Assembly (NCBI GenBank): GCA_029783825.1
Contig: JAREIK010000335.1
Coordinates: 197,513 to 261,512, forward strand
From: Sapria himalayana
Taxonomy: Eukaryota; Streptophyta; Magnoliopsida; Malpighiales; Rafflesiaceae
Reading direction: 5' to 3'
Length of the DNA: 64,000 bases
In this document: positions 13,311-25,353 of the stretch, piece by piece
Layout of the letters: every line of letters starts with the position of its first letter
Numbering within the stretch: the stretch's first letter is position 1
Notes under the pieces: generated by a model
What the model saw: the letters and a program-made list of their open reading frames with translations, nothing else
What the model was told of the DNA's origin: nothing
Databases searched by the model: none
Program-made: the position numbers and the translations under genes

Positions 13311-16300
13311 TTTTTTTTTGTTTTTTATATTTTTTGTTTTAATATATGATGAAATTGTATATTAAAGGTTTATCATGGTCGATGGATGAGGGATCCTTGA
13401 AAGACATCTCACCTCATATAATTATAAAAAAAAGATATTATAAATAAATAATTTCAAATATATATAAATACGAATAAAAATTTATATTAATAAATACTAA
13501 AATAAATATTTTTATGATAATAAAATTTTTAAAAAATATACAAAATATTTTTTGAATTAATATATAAAGATGTTTAAATATTTGTATTAATATAAAATTA
13601 AATAATTAATTTTATAATTATAAATATTTTTTTAAAATATTTGAAATAATAAATGAACTTACATAAACATTTATGTTACTAACAACCTAAAATCATTATT
13701 TATATGCTTCTAAAACAAATCTTTACAAAAAATCTAAATTAACAAATAAATAGGTAAATATTTATAATAATAAAACTTTAAAAAAAATTTAATGATTATA
13801 GAAATTTTTAAAATAAATTATTACTAAAAGTTTTGTAATATTTGAATTATAAAAAAATTATATTTTTCATTAAATTTAAAATAAAATAAATTGATATTTA
13901 AGGATAAATAAATTGATGTTTTAATTACACCCAAAAACTTTAACGAGTTATACTAAAAATATCTCCTAGTATTTATTAAAAGAATACTTCAGGTGTTTTT
14001 TTACTATTTAAAAAAAGTTTTAAAAAATATTACTAATGATATTTTTTTGTTCTTAATGCAATTAAAATTATTTTAAGCCCTATTAACACATTTGAAAATC
14101 ACTACCAAACTGACCCTAAGTTTATTTTAATTGAAGTTTTACTTTTGCCTCTACTAAAATTTATAAGAATTAAAACATTGAGTAAATTATTATAGTAAAT
14201 TAAAAAAATAAATAATAATATTAAATTTAAAATATAATATGTAATCTTAAAATAACAAATAAATAAATATTAATATTTTAAAATTTAAACAAGTTAAACA
14301 TGAACGATAACCTAATTGGTGGCCAACCAAAATAGCATCAAGGAGGCAATATTTTCTGTATTTTTTAAAACATGAAGTATCATGAATCATAACCTAATTA
14401 GTGGTCTTTCAATTTGAAGACCTCATGTTATATTAGCATTTGTTGCATTATTTGGTCCATGCTTTTAGTTTTTGACGAAGAATGGAATATATGATCTTTG
14501 AAATTGGTTTGATGATCTAGCTTGATAATTTTGATCAATCTCACACAAGATAATTTTTTTTTCATGTTTTTTTTGAAAAGATTAAGCTCGGTATTCTTAC
14601 CATTTATTAATATTAAGTATCCACTTTAGCATGTGATAGGAAGAACTGTGTACCTAGGATTGACATTAACAGCCGATAAAAAATTGAAGTGAGTCTTTGG
14701 AATCTACTGGTCAACAAATTTCTTATTGTATATCAATCAGATATCTGCTAGTAATATCTCAAGAGTATATTTTATTAATTTTATTTTTCTTATGTTATAA
14801 TTACATGTTGATTACTTAATACCATGATACTGAATTAGTTCAATTTTCCTATATCTGTCGAGACTGTTAGTTTATTCACTGGACCTAATTTTTTCTGCAT
14901 TTGCCTCATGGGCAACTTTTCTTTTGACCAAGGTTAGTATGATTAAGTGTCAACTTTTTGTCTTCCTTTCATTTTTAAACTGAATTTTGATTTGATGATA
15001 TTACTTTTGTAATACAAGAAGTTAAGGGTGTTGGTGCTGAGCTAACAACATCAACTTTTTTGGCATTGGTAAATCATACAACATTGTTAATTCTGCAGCA
15101 TGTTTGAATGTAAATATTCTGAAAAAATATGCATAAATTAGGTTATAGATATTTAAAAATTGGAAATAGGTTGGTGAACCTTTATGTACAACACCATAAA
15201 CCATGAAAAACAATTTAACGATAATTTCAACTTCCATTCAAGTTGGCATACATACAACATAAATACCAAGTGTACTTGAGAAAGAATTGATATTAAGATT
15301 ATATAAAATTTTTATGAATGCTAGCTGATCACAAATAATGCATAGGATGAAACGTTATTAAGATTATATATTTTATTTATTCATGAACAATTTAATTCAA
15401 AGCAAAATATTTTATAGTTCATGATTCAAAAGAGCTTACAAGTGATCGAAGTTATGACTTTTTATTATGCTTGTGTTAGAGATGATATTTTAGGTTATGC
15501 CAAAATATTTATTAGTTTAATTGGCAATTAAGTTCAGAAAAACTAATATCTCAGAGAGTTTGGTTGCTCACATTGATTTAGTAAGCAAAAAATACTCAAC
15601 CTAGATAATTGCTGCCTAGTTTGCAAGTGAATAACGACTCAGGTTGTGCTACTTGAATTGTCAAGTTGACATTGTTTTTTGTTAAAATATAATAAAATTT
15701 TATTTTATCAAGAGATAATATTTAAAGATTTTATTTTAAAAATTATAAAAATTATTAATCTTTTGCTTAAAACTTATATCCAACTCAAATTAGAATACTC
15801 ATTTAATCAAGAATATTCATAATTAGTGAAAGAATTGTTGCGTTTTTCTATTCTTTCACACAATCAAATAAATATATGTGCAACTAAGGGAATAGTGATA
15901 TGCATAATGATGCTATACTAAAGCTTGTTTCCCATGCTATACAATTCATTTAATTTTCTATTTGAAAACTTTACAAAAAATATAGTAGATTCTAAATTAT
16001 TTTATAGTTTCAAAAAATAATAAATTACAATTAACAGTCCAAATTATAAGAAAATAAAATTTACGGCCAATTAATAGTCCAAATTATAAAAAAATTAAAG
16101 TCAATGCTTAACAAATAAATTAGAATTAAAACACATGAGTGTTCTGTTTGTGTTTATTGTATAATCTTGATAAAATTAAATTCATTAAATTTAATATTGT
16201 TCATATTTTTTTATTACAACCTCCTTCATTTTGATAAAAATAAAGAAAAAATTAATTTTTTAATGTAAAAAAAACCATCATCAATTAAAATATAAAATAT

Positions 16301-16650
16301 GAGCTACTCATGGTGATGGTGATTACTAAATTCTTTTTTTTTTTGCTAGTTTAATATTGTTTCGAAATAATTTGTTATTGTTGTTAGATGTTATTAGACG
16401 TAGGGAAAATTTAATGGTGCATTAGAATAATATTAAAAAAAATACCTAATCATATTAAAAAATACATCAAAATAAAATATTTTTACTTTCTGGTAAACTC
16501 AAAAAATACTTTTATTCTTTCTGTATATTTCATGATTTGAAAAAAAAATAAATATAAAAAATCTATATTAAAAAAGACTATAGCATGTGAAGTATATTGT
16601 TTTGAAAAATAGTATGCCCGATTTGTAGCAATATAATATTGATAAAAATC
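13311..16650. other. AT-rich interior of copy G, no gene recognised
   Basis: Bases 13,311-14,300 are AT-rich like the matching part of D. From 14,300 to 15,650 the composition is more complex, with a short internal repeat (ATAACCTAATTGGTGG / CATAACCTAATTAGTGG). The minus-strand frame at 15,022-15,237 (FKHAAELTMLYDLPMPKKLM) looks mildly protein-like but matches no family I know. The rest shows nothing. Confidence 0.4.
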
Positions 16651-17180
16651 TTATAAACACATAACATTATATATAAACATTTATACATTTATATAATTGT
16701 ATGACAATATATATATATATATATGTATGGTTCTACTTTAATATATATAACATATAACATTATATATATACATTGATATATTTATATAAACCTATAATGT
16801 TATATATAAATATTTATACATATGTATAAATGTTTATAAATATTTATACAATATTTACATAACCCTATCCATTTAAATAATTGTTTATATAACATTTATA
16901 TAACATATAAACTATTTATACATATTTATAATCATTTATATAGCATATAAATTTTTATATATAAATATAATATGTATAATGTTTATATAAATGTTATATA
17001 TCTACTATATAATATTTATAAAAGTGTTTACATATATATGTGTGTGTATGTGTGTGTGTGTGACAATTATAAAAATATTTTAAACACAACATTATATCTA
17101 AACACTTATACATTTATATAATCATTAGCCATTATATATAAAAGTTTATACTTTAATATAAATGTGCAATTAAAAGAATA
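16651..17180. repeat. AT satellite of TATAAACATTTATA type, copy G
   Basis: Irregular repeats around TTATATATAAACATTTATACATTTATATAA, with a (TA)n run near 16,711 and a (TG)n run at about 17,037-17,062. It resembles the second satellite type in copy A (9,300-9,760). Confidence 0.8.
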
Positions 17181-18447
17181 GTGATGTGCAATATGATGCT
17201 TGTATGCATACACAACAGATTATCTCTATAATGTATATATCATATTAAGAAATGATACATCATAGAGGGATATTAGTGGTTTTATTTATAAATGAGACAG
17301 AGTATTATTAGGTATTGAGGGAGACAAGACAATTATCATTGTCATTTAGGAGTCTTCATAGAGCTCCTCTATCATGATGCTTACTTTAAAGAAGTAAACA
17401 AATCTTTTTTTAAAAATTTTTGTTGATACTTCTCATTTATTATGTAATATAATTATCATAACTCATCTTTTTACTTAGATGTATAATTATTAATTCAGAA
17501 GTCAATAATCATAGTATAGAAAATTATTTTTTACTTAATATTTTCTACTTGTTTTTTTTAAATATTAAAATAGTTACTAAAAAATTATTTAAAATCATTT
17601 ATTATAGTATTATACAAGTTAAATTTGGATGCTTTTATATATTTTTTTTAATTTAGATTTTTTTGTAGCCTTATTTTTATGAATTATATTTTTAAGTAAT
17701 TAATTTTTAATTTTATTTTTTTGGATAATGTTGAGATTATATATTTTTTTATTTTTATGGTCAGATATTTTATTAGTAGTTTGAATATTATTGATATGTT
17801 ACTTATTCATTATTTACTTGGTTATTTTTTTTATTTAATTGAGATATTATTAATTTTGTATGGTTATAGATTTATACAATTTATCAATGGTTATATGAAA
17901 TAATATGTATTTTTAATAAATGAATTAATATGAAAATTTAATTACTAATTAATAGTTTTCATGGTTATTTGTAATATTATTTATTTTCTCCAATGTTATA
18001 ATCATAAATTAATTTTTTTATTTCTAAAATTTATTTGATTAATTTATAAATAGTATTATAAAAAATAATAATAAATATTTCATAAATAATTAAGCATAAA
18101 TTTATCTATTTATGAAATAATATAATTATTGGTTAAATATAAAATAATTACATTTTCTAATATTTTCCATCTCTGCCCTGTCTCTCCCCCATCTGGTCAT
18201 CTCTACATAATTAGGTTAGTTCACTTCTAAAAAACCTTTGAGTCTTAGAGCACACTACCATCGCACCATATTTTGAATAACCATATTAAACAAAGAATGT
18301 CTCTCTCTCTCTCTCTCTCTGTGTTTTTTAGCTTATTTTCATTATAAATTAATGAGAAATTAATAATGGGTTTTGAAAATTTAAAATCAGCAGTGAGCTA
18401 AATGGTGCTTTTTTGTTGATGTCAAATATGTTAATGATAAATTGGAA
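17181..18447. other. AT-rich interval, no gene seen
   Basis: Low-complexity AT-rich DNA with a (CT)n run at about 18,298-18,321. The frame at 17,721-17,903 consists of hydrophobic residues from AT-rich codons and has no recognisable domain. I see nothing functional here. Confidence 0.4.
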
Positions 18448-18526
18448 GAGTGAACTTTTTTTAATGATTATTTTTTTAAGGTTTAATGAATTATAAATCA
18501 ACAGAAAGTGTGCTAGCTCTGAAATT
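18448..18526. repeat. Left copy of a long duplication flanking the copia element
   Basis: This 79-bp segment ends (GTGTGCTAGCTCTGAAATT) where the left LTR begins, and is repeated at 22,627-22,710 directly after the right LTR. The shared words are GTGAACTTTTTTT, AAGGTTTAATG and AAGTGTGCTAGCT. Ty1/copia insertions normally duplicate 5 bp. Confidence 0.85.
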
Positions 18527-18780
18527 ATTAAATAGAAGAACAAGAGAGTGAGAGATATAGGAGAAACAAGGGAGAGATTTCTTATTACTTCAAGACTCAT
18601 ACAAAGGCTTCCTATTTATAGGGTTTAATGCATGAATACATATTAAATGTACCAATGAATACATATTAATCCATGTCAATTAATACACATTAATGTATGA
18701 ATAATAAGAGTCACAAGAATATCAATAGTCAAGAAATTAATGGAGAGTTTATAGACATCCATATAATATTATTCATAATA
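18523..18780 (-). repeat. 3' LTR of the copia element
   Basis: About 258 bp, matching 22,362-22,626. On the minus strand it starts TATTATGAATAAT and ends TTTAATAATT, so the usual TG...CA ends are replaced by TATTAT...ATAATA-type ends, as in the other LTR. The first few bases overlap the flanking duplication and the exact border is uncertain by 3-4 bases. Confidence 0.85.
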
Positions 18781-18790
18781 CTCCCCCTTG
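18781..18790 (-). other. Polypurine tract of the copia element
   Basis: On the minus strand the purine run CAAGGGGGAG directly precedes the 3' LTR. Polypurine tracts prime plus-strand DNA synthesis in LTR retrotransposons. Position and composition are both as expected. Confidence 0.85.
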
Positions 18791-18889
18791 GATGTCCATG
18801 ATACTGCCTCATTAAAAACATTTACAGAAAATCCTAGTGGGACAAAACCATGGTAAAGGAAAAAAGAGTACAGTATAAAAAATTCACTC

Positions 18890-21800
18890 CTCCTCTTCGC
18901 AACATCACTTTAAATCTCTAAGCCTATGCATTCTAGTGCTATGAACTAGCCTTTTAAATGTCATAGTAGGTAGAGCCTTGGTGAATAAATCTACTAGATT
19001 ATTAGTTGAATAAATTGATTGAACATCAATATCACATTTCTTTTGTAGATCATGAGTGAAAATTTTTTTTGGTGATATATGTTTTGTTCTATCCCCTTTA
19101 ATGTACCCATTTTTAATTGAACAATGCATGCATCATTATCTTCATACAAGGTCGTAGGGACCTCCTTGCTAAAAGAAAAACTACATAACCCTCAAATATG
19201 ATGTATTACAGATCTTAACCAAAAATATTTTCTACTTGCTTCATGAATTGCTAAGATCTCTACATGATTAGATCGGGCGGGTAATTAATTATTTCATAGA
19301 ATGTCATGAAATGACTGTATTACCACATGTGAACAAATAGCCTATTTGTGATAGATCATTATGAGGATCATACATATATCCCACATCTACATAACCAATT
19401 AATTATGCTTTGGGTACATTGAGATAATACAGTTTCATATCCATCGTACCTCGAAGATACATCACTATATGTTTAATTCCATTCCAATATCTTCTTGTTG
19501 GACAAGAACTATATATCGCTAACATTTTTACAAAAAATGATATATCAGGTCATGTGTGACTTGCAAGATACATTAGTACTCCATTAACACTAAGATATGG
19601 TTCTTTAGGAGCAAGAAGCTCTTCATCATCCATCCGAGGTCGAAAAGGATCTTTATTCACATCTAATGACCTTACAACCATCAGAGTGCTCAATGGATGG
19701 GCATTATCATTAAAGAATTGTTTTAAGACCTTTAATATATAAGCTGATTGATGAACAAAAATTCTTTTCTCTAAGTGTTCAATCTGTAAACCAAGGCAAA
19801 TTTTTGTTTTTTTAGATTTTTCATCTCAAATTCTTTCTTTAAGTTGCCTATTGCTTCTGAAAGCTCATTCTTAGTTCCAATAATATTCAAGTCATCAACA
19901 TAAATTACAATTATAACAAACTCAGATCCAGATCTTTTAATAAATACACATGGGCAAAGTGGATCATTCTTATACCTTTTTCATAATAAATTTTCACTAA
20001 GACAAATATACCACATGCATCTAGATTGCTTCAACCCACATAGAGATCTGCAAAATTTTTTTTAGTAAAGTCCTCGAGGACTTGAATTATGTGTTGTGAG
20101 CAATTTTAATCCTTCTAGGATTTTCATGTAAATGTCACTGTTAAGTAGTCCATATAAATAAGCCATAACTACATCAACTATAGGAGAATACTTCTCTTCA
20201 TAATCTATGCCAGATCTTTGAGAGAATCCTTGTCCAACTAATCGTGCCTTATATTTGACAATTTTATTTGTCGCGTCTCATTTTCATACAAATACTCATT
20301 TGTATCCTACATGTTTGACACCATCATGTGTATGTACAATAGAATCAAAATTTTGGTATTTTGAAAGAGAATTCAATTCTACTTCAATTACATCTTTCCA
20401 TTTTGGTCAATCATCTCTCTGTCTATATTCCTTGATAGAATTTGGCTAAAGGTTCTTATTGTCATTAACAATGTTGAATGCCATATTATAAGCAAATATT
20501 TCATCGACAGCAATTATATTCCGATTCCACTTTTTGCCAGTTGTGACATAGTTTATCGAGATCTCTTGATTGTCACAAGTTTCAGGTACCTGGATTTTTT
20601 CTAGAATTACAACTGGGGACTCTTCTAGAGCTATCAATTCCTCTACTTGATTCTTTGATCCTTTTCTTTTCTGAGGATTTTTATTTTAGGAACCAACTGG
20701 TTGACCACATTTCCCTGATGCTTTAGGTTCATTAGCAATAGATTGTCCTACCAGGACTTCAATTCTAATTGGAGCATTAACAGTTGGCATGTAAGATATA
20801 GATACTCTCTTAGGATTAGTAAATTCATCTGGCAATTAATTTGCTAAATCTTGTAAATGAATAATATTTTGAACATCTAGTTCACATTCCTTTGTGCGAG
20901 GGTCAAGATGAGACAACAACAATTGATTCTAACTAATAGCTTTTTCTAACTGTTTATTTTCTTTCTTTAAAGTTGGAAAATCTAATTCATCAAAATGACA
21001 AACAAAAAAATGAGCCATAAATAAATTTCAAGTTGTTGGCTCTAAATATTTGATTATCGATGGAGATTCATATCCAATATGTATTCCCTCTCTTCTTTGG
21101 GGACTCATCTTAGTGCGTTGTGGTGGAGTAATCAGAACATATACCACACACCCAAAAATCCTTAGTTGGAAAATATTTGGTTCTCGACAAAAACTAATTG
21201 TAAAGGAGAGAACTCATGATAATTAATTAGTCTAATACGAATCAGTACTACTGCATACAAAATAGCATGGCCCCAAGCAGAAGTTGGGAGCTTCATCATT
21301 ATTAGTAATGGCCTTGTAATCAATTGAAGGCATTTAATAAATGATTCTGCAAGACCATTTTGTGTATGAACATATGCTAAAGGATGTTCAACAGTTATTC
21401 CAATAGACATATAATAATCATTAAAAGCTTGGAATGTAAATTTTCCAGAATTATCATGATGAATTGACTTAATCAGATAATCTAGAAAATGAGCCTATAA
21501 CCAAATTATTTGAGCAAAAAATCTAGCAAATGCTCGTTATGTGTTGATAACAAATAGACATGTGACTATCTCATTGATGTATCAATCAGAATCATAAAAT
21601 ATCGAAATGGTTCACATGGTGGAAGAATATGCCCACATATATCACCTTGTATACGTTGCAAAAATGCAAGGGGTTATGTCCTTATTTTTGTTGGTGAAGG
21701 ACTTATAAGTAACTTCTCTTGAGAATAAGCAGCACTTGAAAACTCATTGGATAAAAATTTTTTTGATTTTTCAGTGAATACCCACTTGAATTTTTATTGA

Positions 21801-22280
21801 TTCTCTATATAATTATAGACATAGGATGTCCCAATCAGTCATGCCAAATAATAAAATTATTTTCATTAGTAAACTTTTGGTTTACTATGACATATGTCTC
21901 ATTTGTACTTATGTTTGTACAATACATACCAGAAAAAAATGGGTAATATTTTCAATATATTTTTTTTACCTGAGGCAAAATTAGTAATATATAAATACTC
22001 AGTGTTATCTTTATTCGTAGTCTGAATATGATATCCATTTCGTTGAATATCTTTAAAACTCAATAAATTTTTTTGAGAGTTTGTAAAATACAATGTATCA
22101 TCAATATGAATTTTTGTTCTTCCAAGTAACAATATATTAGCTTTTCCAAAGCCCTCAATCAATTTTTCACTAAACAATATTGTATTTACATTTAATCCTT
22201 GCATTTTAAAAAAGGACAAAAATTTATCTTTAAGTAAGTATGTGTTAATGTACTATCTGCAAGACATATAGCATTATCAC
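18890..22280 (-). pseudogene. Copia pol polyprotein relic (protease, integrase, RT, RNase H)
   Basis: Read from 22,280 leftward: a protease-like site NAICLADSTLTH (about 22,235-22,275, with DST in place of DSG or DSA); a GAG-pre-integrase region with LIEGFGKANILLLG and FTNSQKNLLSFKDIQ (21,899-22,219); an integrase core with EHPLAYVHTQNGLAESF (21,162-21,410, E of the DDE triad in GLAES); a reverse transcriptase with RYKARLVGQGFSQ-type text near 20,250 and VIYVDDLNIIG (YVDD at 19,891-19,902); and an RNase H end with KALPTMTFKRLVH (18,905-19,129). There are many stops and frameshifts and gag is absent, so no activity is expected. The order protease-integrase-RT-RNase H defines Ty1/copia. Confidence 0.93.
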
Positions 22281-22350
22281 CGATTGAAGATCCCACCAGA
22301 TGAGTTTCTATATTCTTCAATATATCTCTTGAAAATCCAATGGAGCTTCA

Positions 22351-22361
22351 TTCTGATAACA
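22351..22361 (-). other. Primer-binding site of the copia element
   Basis: On the minus strand TGTTATCAGAA follows the 5' LTR. It resembles TGGTATCAGAGC, the site complementary to initiator Met-tRNA used by most plant copia elements, with two mismatches. Confidence 0.8.
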
Positions 22362-22626
22362 TATTATTAAATTGAAGGATAAGAGAGTGAGAGATATATG
22401 AGAAATAGGGGAGAGATTTCTAATTCCTTCGGGTATATTGTGACTCATACAAAGGGTCCTTATTTATAGGGTTTAATAAATGAATACATATTAAATGTAT
22501 TAATGAATACATATTAATCCATGCTAATTAATACACATTAATCTATGAATAATAATAGTCACAAGATTATTAATAGTCAAGAGATTAATGGAGCGTTTAT
22601 GGACATCCATAATATTGTTCATAATA
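22362..22626 (-). repeat. 5' LTR of the copia element
   Basis: About 265 bp, matching 18,523-18,780, including CCTATTTATAGGG-type and AATACATATTAAT words. On the minus strand it begins TATTATGAACAATATTATGG and ends TTTAATAATA just before the primer-binding site. Confidence 0.88.
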
Positions 22627-22710
22627 GTGTGAACTTTTTTTATTTTAATGGTTCTTTTTTTAAGGTTTAATGGATTTCAAATCAATAAAAAGTGTGCTAG
22701 CTTTGAAATT
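22627..22710. repeat. Right copy of the duplication flanking the copia element
   Basis: This 84-bp segment starts at the outer edge of the right LTR and repeats 18,448-18,526 with a few substitutions and small indels. Confidence 0.85.
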
Positions 22711-25353
22711 CGAAGAAGAATAGTAAAAGTGGATGAAAAAAATAATGACAAGAGGAGAAGAATAGCAAGGTACTATAATTTTTTAAATTCAAGTTATATC
22801 TTATATTTTAATTTATTGGTTTTTATATTTTAGAATCTTTTTCTGTAGAGAAGATGAATATGAAGAACCTGTGGAAAATTTTCTACTAATCAGGTTTCTG
22901 TGGTTATAGTGTGAAACTCTTATATTTTTTTCAAAGAAGAAGGTACAACTTAACCATTATAACCTTAAATTTTGTTGTCATTGCTCATGTTGATAGGTTA
23001 TCAAGGCTATAATTTTTGTTGCTGGATGATGATGAATTCTTTTTAGTTTTTTTTTTCTTAAAAAATCATATTTTTTGGTCTTTAATTAGGTACCCAATAA
23101 ATTACATAGTAATTCTATTATGTTAAGATTGTAGATGCTTTAATTAATTTAATTGGCTTGATATTAATTTTTGTTTAATAGTACTTTTAAAAAAAATTGA
23201 CTACACAAAGTTTTTATTATATCCATCTAATATTGGCTTGTAGAATCAAAGCACACTTGATGTAGAAAAGGGGGGGGGGAGGTGATGTAGAAGATACCAT
23301 GCATTCTCAAAGCACACTAGCCATGCATGGTCACTTATTACATGTATACATTTATAATAAGTAATTATTCGATTATTATACAATCTTAACATAAGTAATA
23401 TGATAGATAATTTGAGTAGTAATCGAGGATACTTTTCTGTTTTAAAAAAATGTGCATTTAGTATATATATCCAAAGTAGTAGATGTGGGGTGCATGTGAA
23501 GTTGCTTATTTAGTATAGTCTATGTTTGCTGTACATGCACATTATTTATTGTTTACAATGAAACATGTATACTAATATATTTCTGTATAAAAAAAACTTG
23601 ACAATTTATTTGTCATGCATACAAAAAATTAAGAATTATCAAAAATAATATTGTACAACTAAATGAAAAAAAAATCAAACAAGATGAAAAACATCATTTA
23701 ATAATGACTTTCAAAATTTTAACTATGATCTAATGTTGATTCTGAGATTATTACTAGGAGTCGATATATCAAAGTAATGTTTTTAAATAAAAATTTTTTA
23801 TTGGATTTAAATCTCCATATGAAAAAATATCTTTAATATCGGTGTGATATTTTAGATTTAATGTTATTCTAGTAGTATATTTTTTGTTAATTTCAATATT
23901 CATCAATAAAAAAATAATGAAAAACAAAACTCAAAAATCATCATTAATGCAAAATATGATACTCTTGATATATGATACTCTTGATATATGATACTCTTAA
24001 TATAAGATATGTTTTCCTTTTATTTTTTTTCTTTTCAGCTATTTTAGATTTAGCGTTTGTTAATAAATCTTTGTGTTCAATTGATGATACTCTTGATATA
24101 TGATACACACACATATGCATGTATAGTTTTTTGTTTGTATTTATGTGTGTCATTGTATTTTTTGTCATATATATATTTGCCACATTTTGTTTTGGTGTAA
24201 GATTATAATATTAGTATATTAAATAATTTTATAAATTTTATGCACTTATAGCCATGTTATTGTTTGATAAAATTAATTAACCTATTTTATAATCTTTTAA
24301 AAAAAGTGATGTGGCTATTTGGTTGATTTTCTCGTGGATTATTTGGGCATTGTGAAAAATAGCCCTCTCAAGCTGCTCTTGCCAAAATGTTGCTTTATTT
24401 TAATCTTTTCTTTGATAAAATAATACTTTTATGTGTTCATTCTTCTCATAATAGATCAAAATGAAAATAACATATTATGTGAGCTAATAACCATCATATA
24501 AAATGAAAATAAGCTTTTCAAAAAAAATTTAATTTCTTAGTTAAATATCTATTTGGAAAAAGTATATAAGTGATGATCATATCTATAATTTTTGTTAAAT
24601 TAATAAGTTGCTATCCTTCGTATCGTTTAAGTTTGAATTGATGTGTATGTAAATAATCTTCAAGTAAATTACTATAAAATTAGGATTAAGTTCTTTTGCA
24701 CTACTATTTTTTGGCAGTTCTTTAGTTCATAAAATGGTGTGTTCTTAGGCTGCTACTTCAATTAACTATTTATTTATGTATATCTTTGGCCTTAAATCTT
24801 GGTATTTAAGTCATGTGTCTCTTAAAAATTAAGTTTTAGTTTTACTAGATTATATTCATCCATTTCTAATCTCTATCTTGTTAGTAAACTTTAAGTAGGA
24901 TGTGATAGAATTGCTAAGAGCTCTTTAGTCAACTAGTTTTGCTTAATTCTCATTCTTCTTATCTCAATCAATTTTTTAGCAAACTATCTTTTGATTGTAG
25001 CTTTCCACAAAATATGTTAATGTTAATGTCTCTAATTATTGGTATCTTTAATTAGATCATATTTGTAATGCTAAGAATCTAAAATTGCAAGCTACTTCAC
25101 ATCTATGTTTTTTAGTTTAATACTTTGAATGATATGTTTTCTAGTGCAAACCTATTATTTTTCATGTCTAAATTCTTCATTAATTCATTTGGAAAAAGTT
25201 TTTGGAATTGGATATTCATTCCTTTTATTTTGTCTTTCCTATTTATTTTTTATATTCAAAGATTGAGTTGAATCAAAGTTGAAATTTTGATCTTTGATCT
25301 TCATTGAGAAGTGAGAAGCTTACTCCTTCAAAGTTATAATTCCTTTTTTTTGC
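22711..25353. other. Interior of copy G: leader and unrecognised AT-rich DNA
   Basis: Bases 25,060-25,340 match the transposase leader of copy A (7,178-7,440) in inverted orientation, so this is copy G leader sequence. Bases 22,711-23,940 hold a G9 run near 23,270 and nothing else recognised. Confidence 0.45.
23948..24104. repeat. 18-bp direct repeat GATACTCTTGATATAT
   Basis: GATACTCTTGATATAT occurs back to back at about 23,957 and 23,975, with a related GATACTCTTAATATAA at 23,993 and a separate copy at about 24,087. It is a short minisatellite with no known role. Confidence 0.85.

Larger units (their letters stand above)
18523..22626 (-). mobile_element. Decayed Ty1/copia (Tnt1-like) LTR retrotransposon
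   Basis: A 4.1-kb element on the minus strand with two LTRs, a primer-binding site and a polypurine tract, and a pol region in copia order (protease, integrase, reverse transcriptase, RNase H). It lies inside CACTA copy G. The gag region is missing: the protease remnant begins about 75 bases after the primer-binding site. All pol frames are broken. LTR divergence is clearly visible by eye, so the insertion is not recent. Confidence 0.95.

Noticed and set aside
17721..17903. 60-residue hydrophobic frame resembling an organelle membrane protein
   Set aside because: AT-rich codons give Ile/Leu/Phe/Tyr by chance; there is no family motif and no organelle flanking sequence.
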